Position numbers and translations under genes: made by a program
Notes under the pieces: generated by a model
Told to the model about the DNA's origin: nothing
The model's database searches: none
The model's input: the letters and a program-made list of their open reading frames with translations, nothing else
Origin: Gordonia alkanivorans NBRC 16433
GTDB taxonomy: Bacteria > Actinomycetota > Actinomycetes > Mycobacteriales > Mycobacteriaceae
DNA length: 64,000 nucleotides
Assembly: GCF_000225505.1 (NCBI RefSeq)
Contig: NZ_BACI01000050.1
Location: 62,001 to 126,000, forward strand
Direction of reading: 5' to 3'
In this document: positions 63,567 through 64,000 of the stretch, in pieces
Layout of the letters: each line of letters starts with the position of its first letter
How positions within the stretch are numbered: the stretch's first letter is position 1

Positions 63567-64000
63567 GTGACGAGCGATACATCAGAGGTCGGCCGTAGGG
63601 CCACCCAGGCCGAGCCCACCATCACCGTCGAGCGGGACGGCGAGATCGCCGTCTTCCGGCTGAACCGCCCCGACCGTCTCAACGCCTTCACCGTGCAGAT
63701 GGGCGAGGAGTTGCGGGCGGCGTTCGACGAGACCGACGCCGACGACTCGGTGCGTGCTGTGGTGCTCACCGGTACCGGCCGGGCATTCTGCGCCGGCGCC
63801 GACCTCGAGGCCGGCGGCTCGACCTTCGACGCCTCCTCGGTGGTCGAGGGCGACGAGGTCCCGGCCGACGAGGGCGGCAAGCTGACACTGCGCATGTTCG
63901 CCTCGCTCAAGCCGGTCATCGCCGCGATCAACGGCCCCTCGGCCGGCGTCGGCGTCACCATGACCCTGCCCGCCGACGTGCGGATCGCCTCCGAGGACGC
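63567..64000 (+). CDS. Enoyl-CoA hydratase/isomerase family protein, N-terminal part
   Basis: The first 144 residues of a crotonase-fold protein that runs off the right edge. It contains ITVERDGEIAVFRLNRPDRLNAF, then VLTGTGRAFCAGADL (first oxyanion-hole strand) and AAINGPSAGVGVTMTL (second). It likely hydrates enoyl-CoA in fatty-acid breakdown, though other crotonase reactions are possible. The GTG at 63567 starts the frame. It follows the clpC terminator and appears to have its own promoter. Confidence 0.88.
   Translation, partial: MTSDTSEVGRRATQAEPTITVERDGEIAVFRLNRPDRLNAFTVQMGEELRAAFDETDADDSVRAVVLTGTGRAFCAGADLEAGGSTFDASSVVEGDEVPADEGGKLTLRMFASLKPVIAAINGPSAGVGVTMTLPADVRIASED

Overview
The window is about 64 kb of very GC-rich actinobacterial chromosome. 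Gene content and order point to Mycobacteriales, and a Gordonia-like genus is my best guess. The evidence is a PhoP/PhoR pair close to the mycobacterial one, an LprQ/LdtMt5-type L,D-transpeptidase, a WS/DGAT acyltransferase, a 13E12/DUF222 HNH protein and many leaderless promoters. From memory of the M. tuberculosis map, two blocks are syntenic: deoC ... lprQ - SDR - ROK regulator (Rv0478-Rv0485) and phoPR - HIT - purD - esterase - purB - purC - ptrB - emrB - purS/purQ (Rv0757-Rv0788). This was not checked against a database.

Layout. 1-7.7 kb: partial purU, deoC, a methyltransferase/thioredoxin-reductase-like fusion divergent from an XRE-cupin regulator, the lipoprotein transpeptidase, an SDR, a ROK regulator and a transglutaminase-like protein. 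7.7-12.5 kb: otsB-otsA for trehalose, a 53-residue protein, threonine/serine exporter thrE, a RidA protein and tRNA-Thr(TGT). A decayed copy of the 5' half of that tRNA lies over the thrE start. 12.5-21 kb: small membrane proteins, a type-B carboxylesterase, a 1256-residue HTH-NTPase-TM-WD40 protein, an AlkZ-like winged-helix protein and a DUF899 protein. 21-29.5 kb: phoP-phoR, a probable type II restriction-modification pair, a HIT protein, a WS/DGAT acyltransferase framed by inverted copies of a dispersed repeat, and a RecQ helicase. 29.5-32.8 kb: a two-gene membrane glycosyltransferase operon with a PhoP-box-like site upstream.

32.8-47.2 kb: purine synthesis genes (purD, purB, purC, purS, purQ) interspersed with an esterase, a DUF302/CstR-like pair with a perfect operator palindrome, TetR, a SelW-type protein, oligopeptidase B, a MarR-MFS pair, glutathione peroxidase and an M18 aminopeptidase. 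47.2-54.6 kb: a lytic transglycosylase, a membrane-anchored propeller protein, DUF1772, a DUF222-HNH nuclease, and a unit of alpha/beta hydrolase, ECF sigma factor and VOC protein next to a TetR gene. 54.6-60.5 kb: choline uptake and oxidation to glycine betaine (betT-betB-betA), with all three genes joined by 4-bp overlaps. 60.5-64 kb: clpC behind a sigma-H/sigma-R-type promoter, then a truncated enoyl-CoA hydratase gene.

The least explained items are the tRNA-Thr remnant antisense to the thrE ribosome-binding site, the restriction-modification pair inside the phoPR-HIT block, the unusual domain order of the methyltransferase/oxidoreductase fusion, the STAND-WD40 protein with a palindrome upstream, and an 11-base motif shared by the phoP and glycosyltransferase promoters. 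I saw no CRISPR array, no rRNA gene and no complete insertion sequence.
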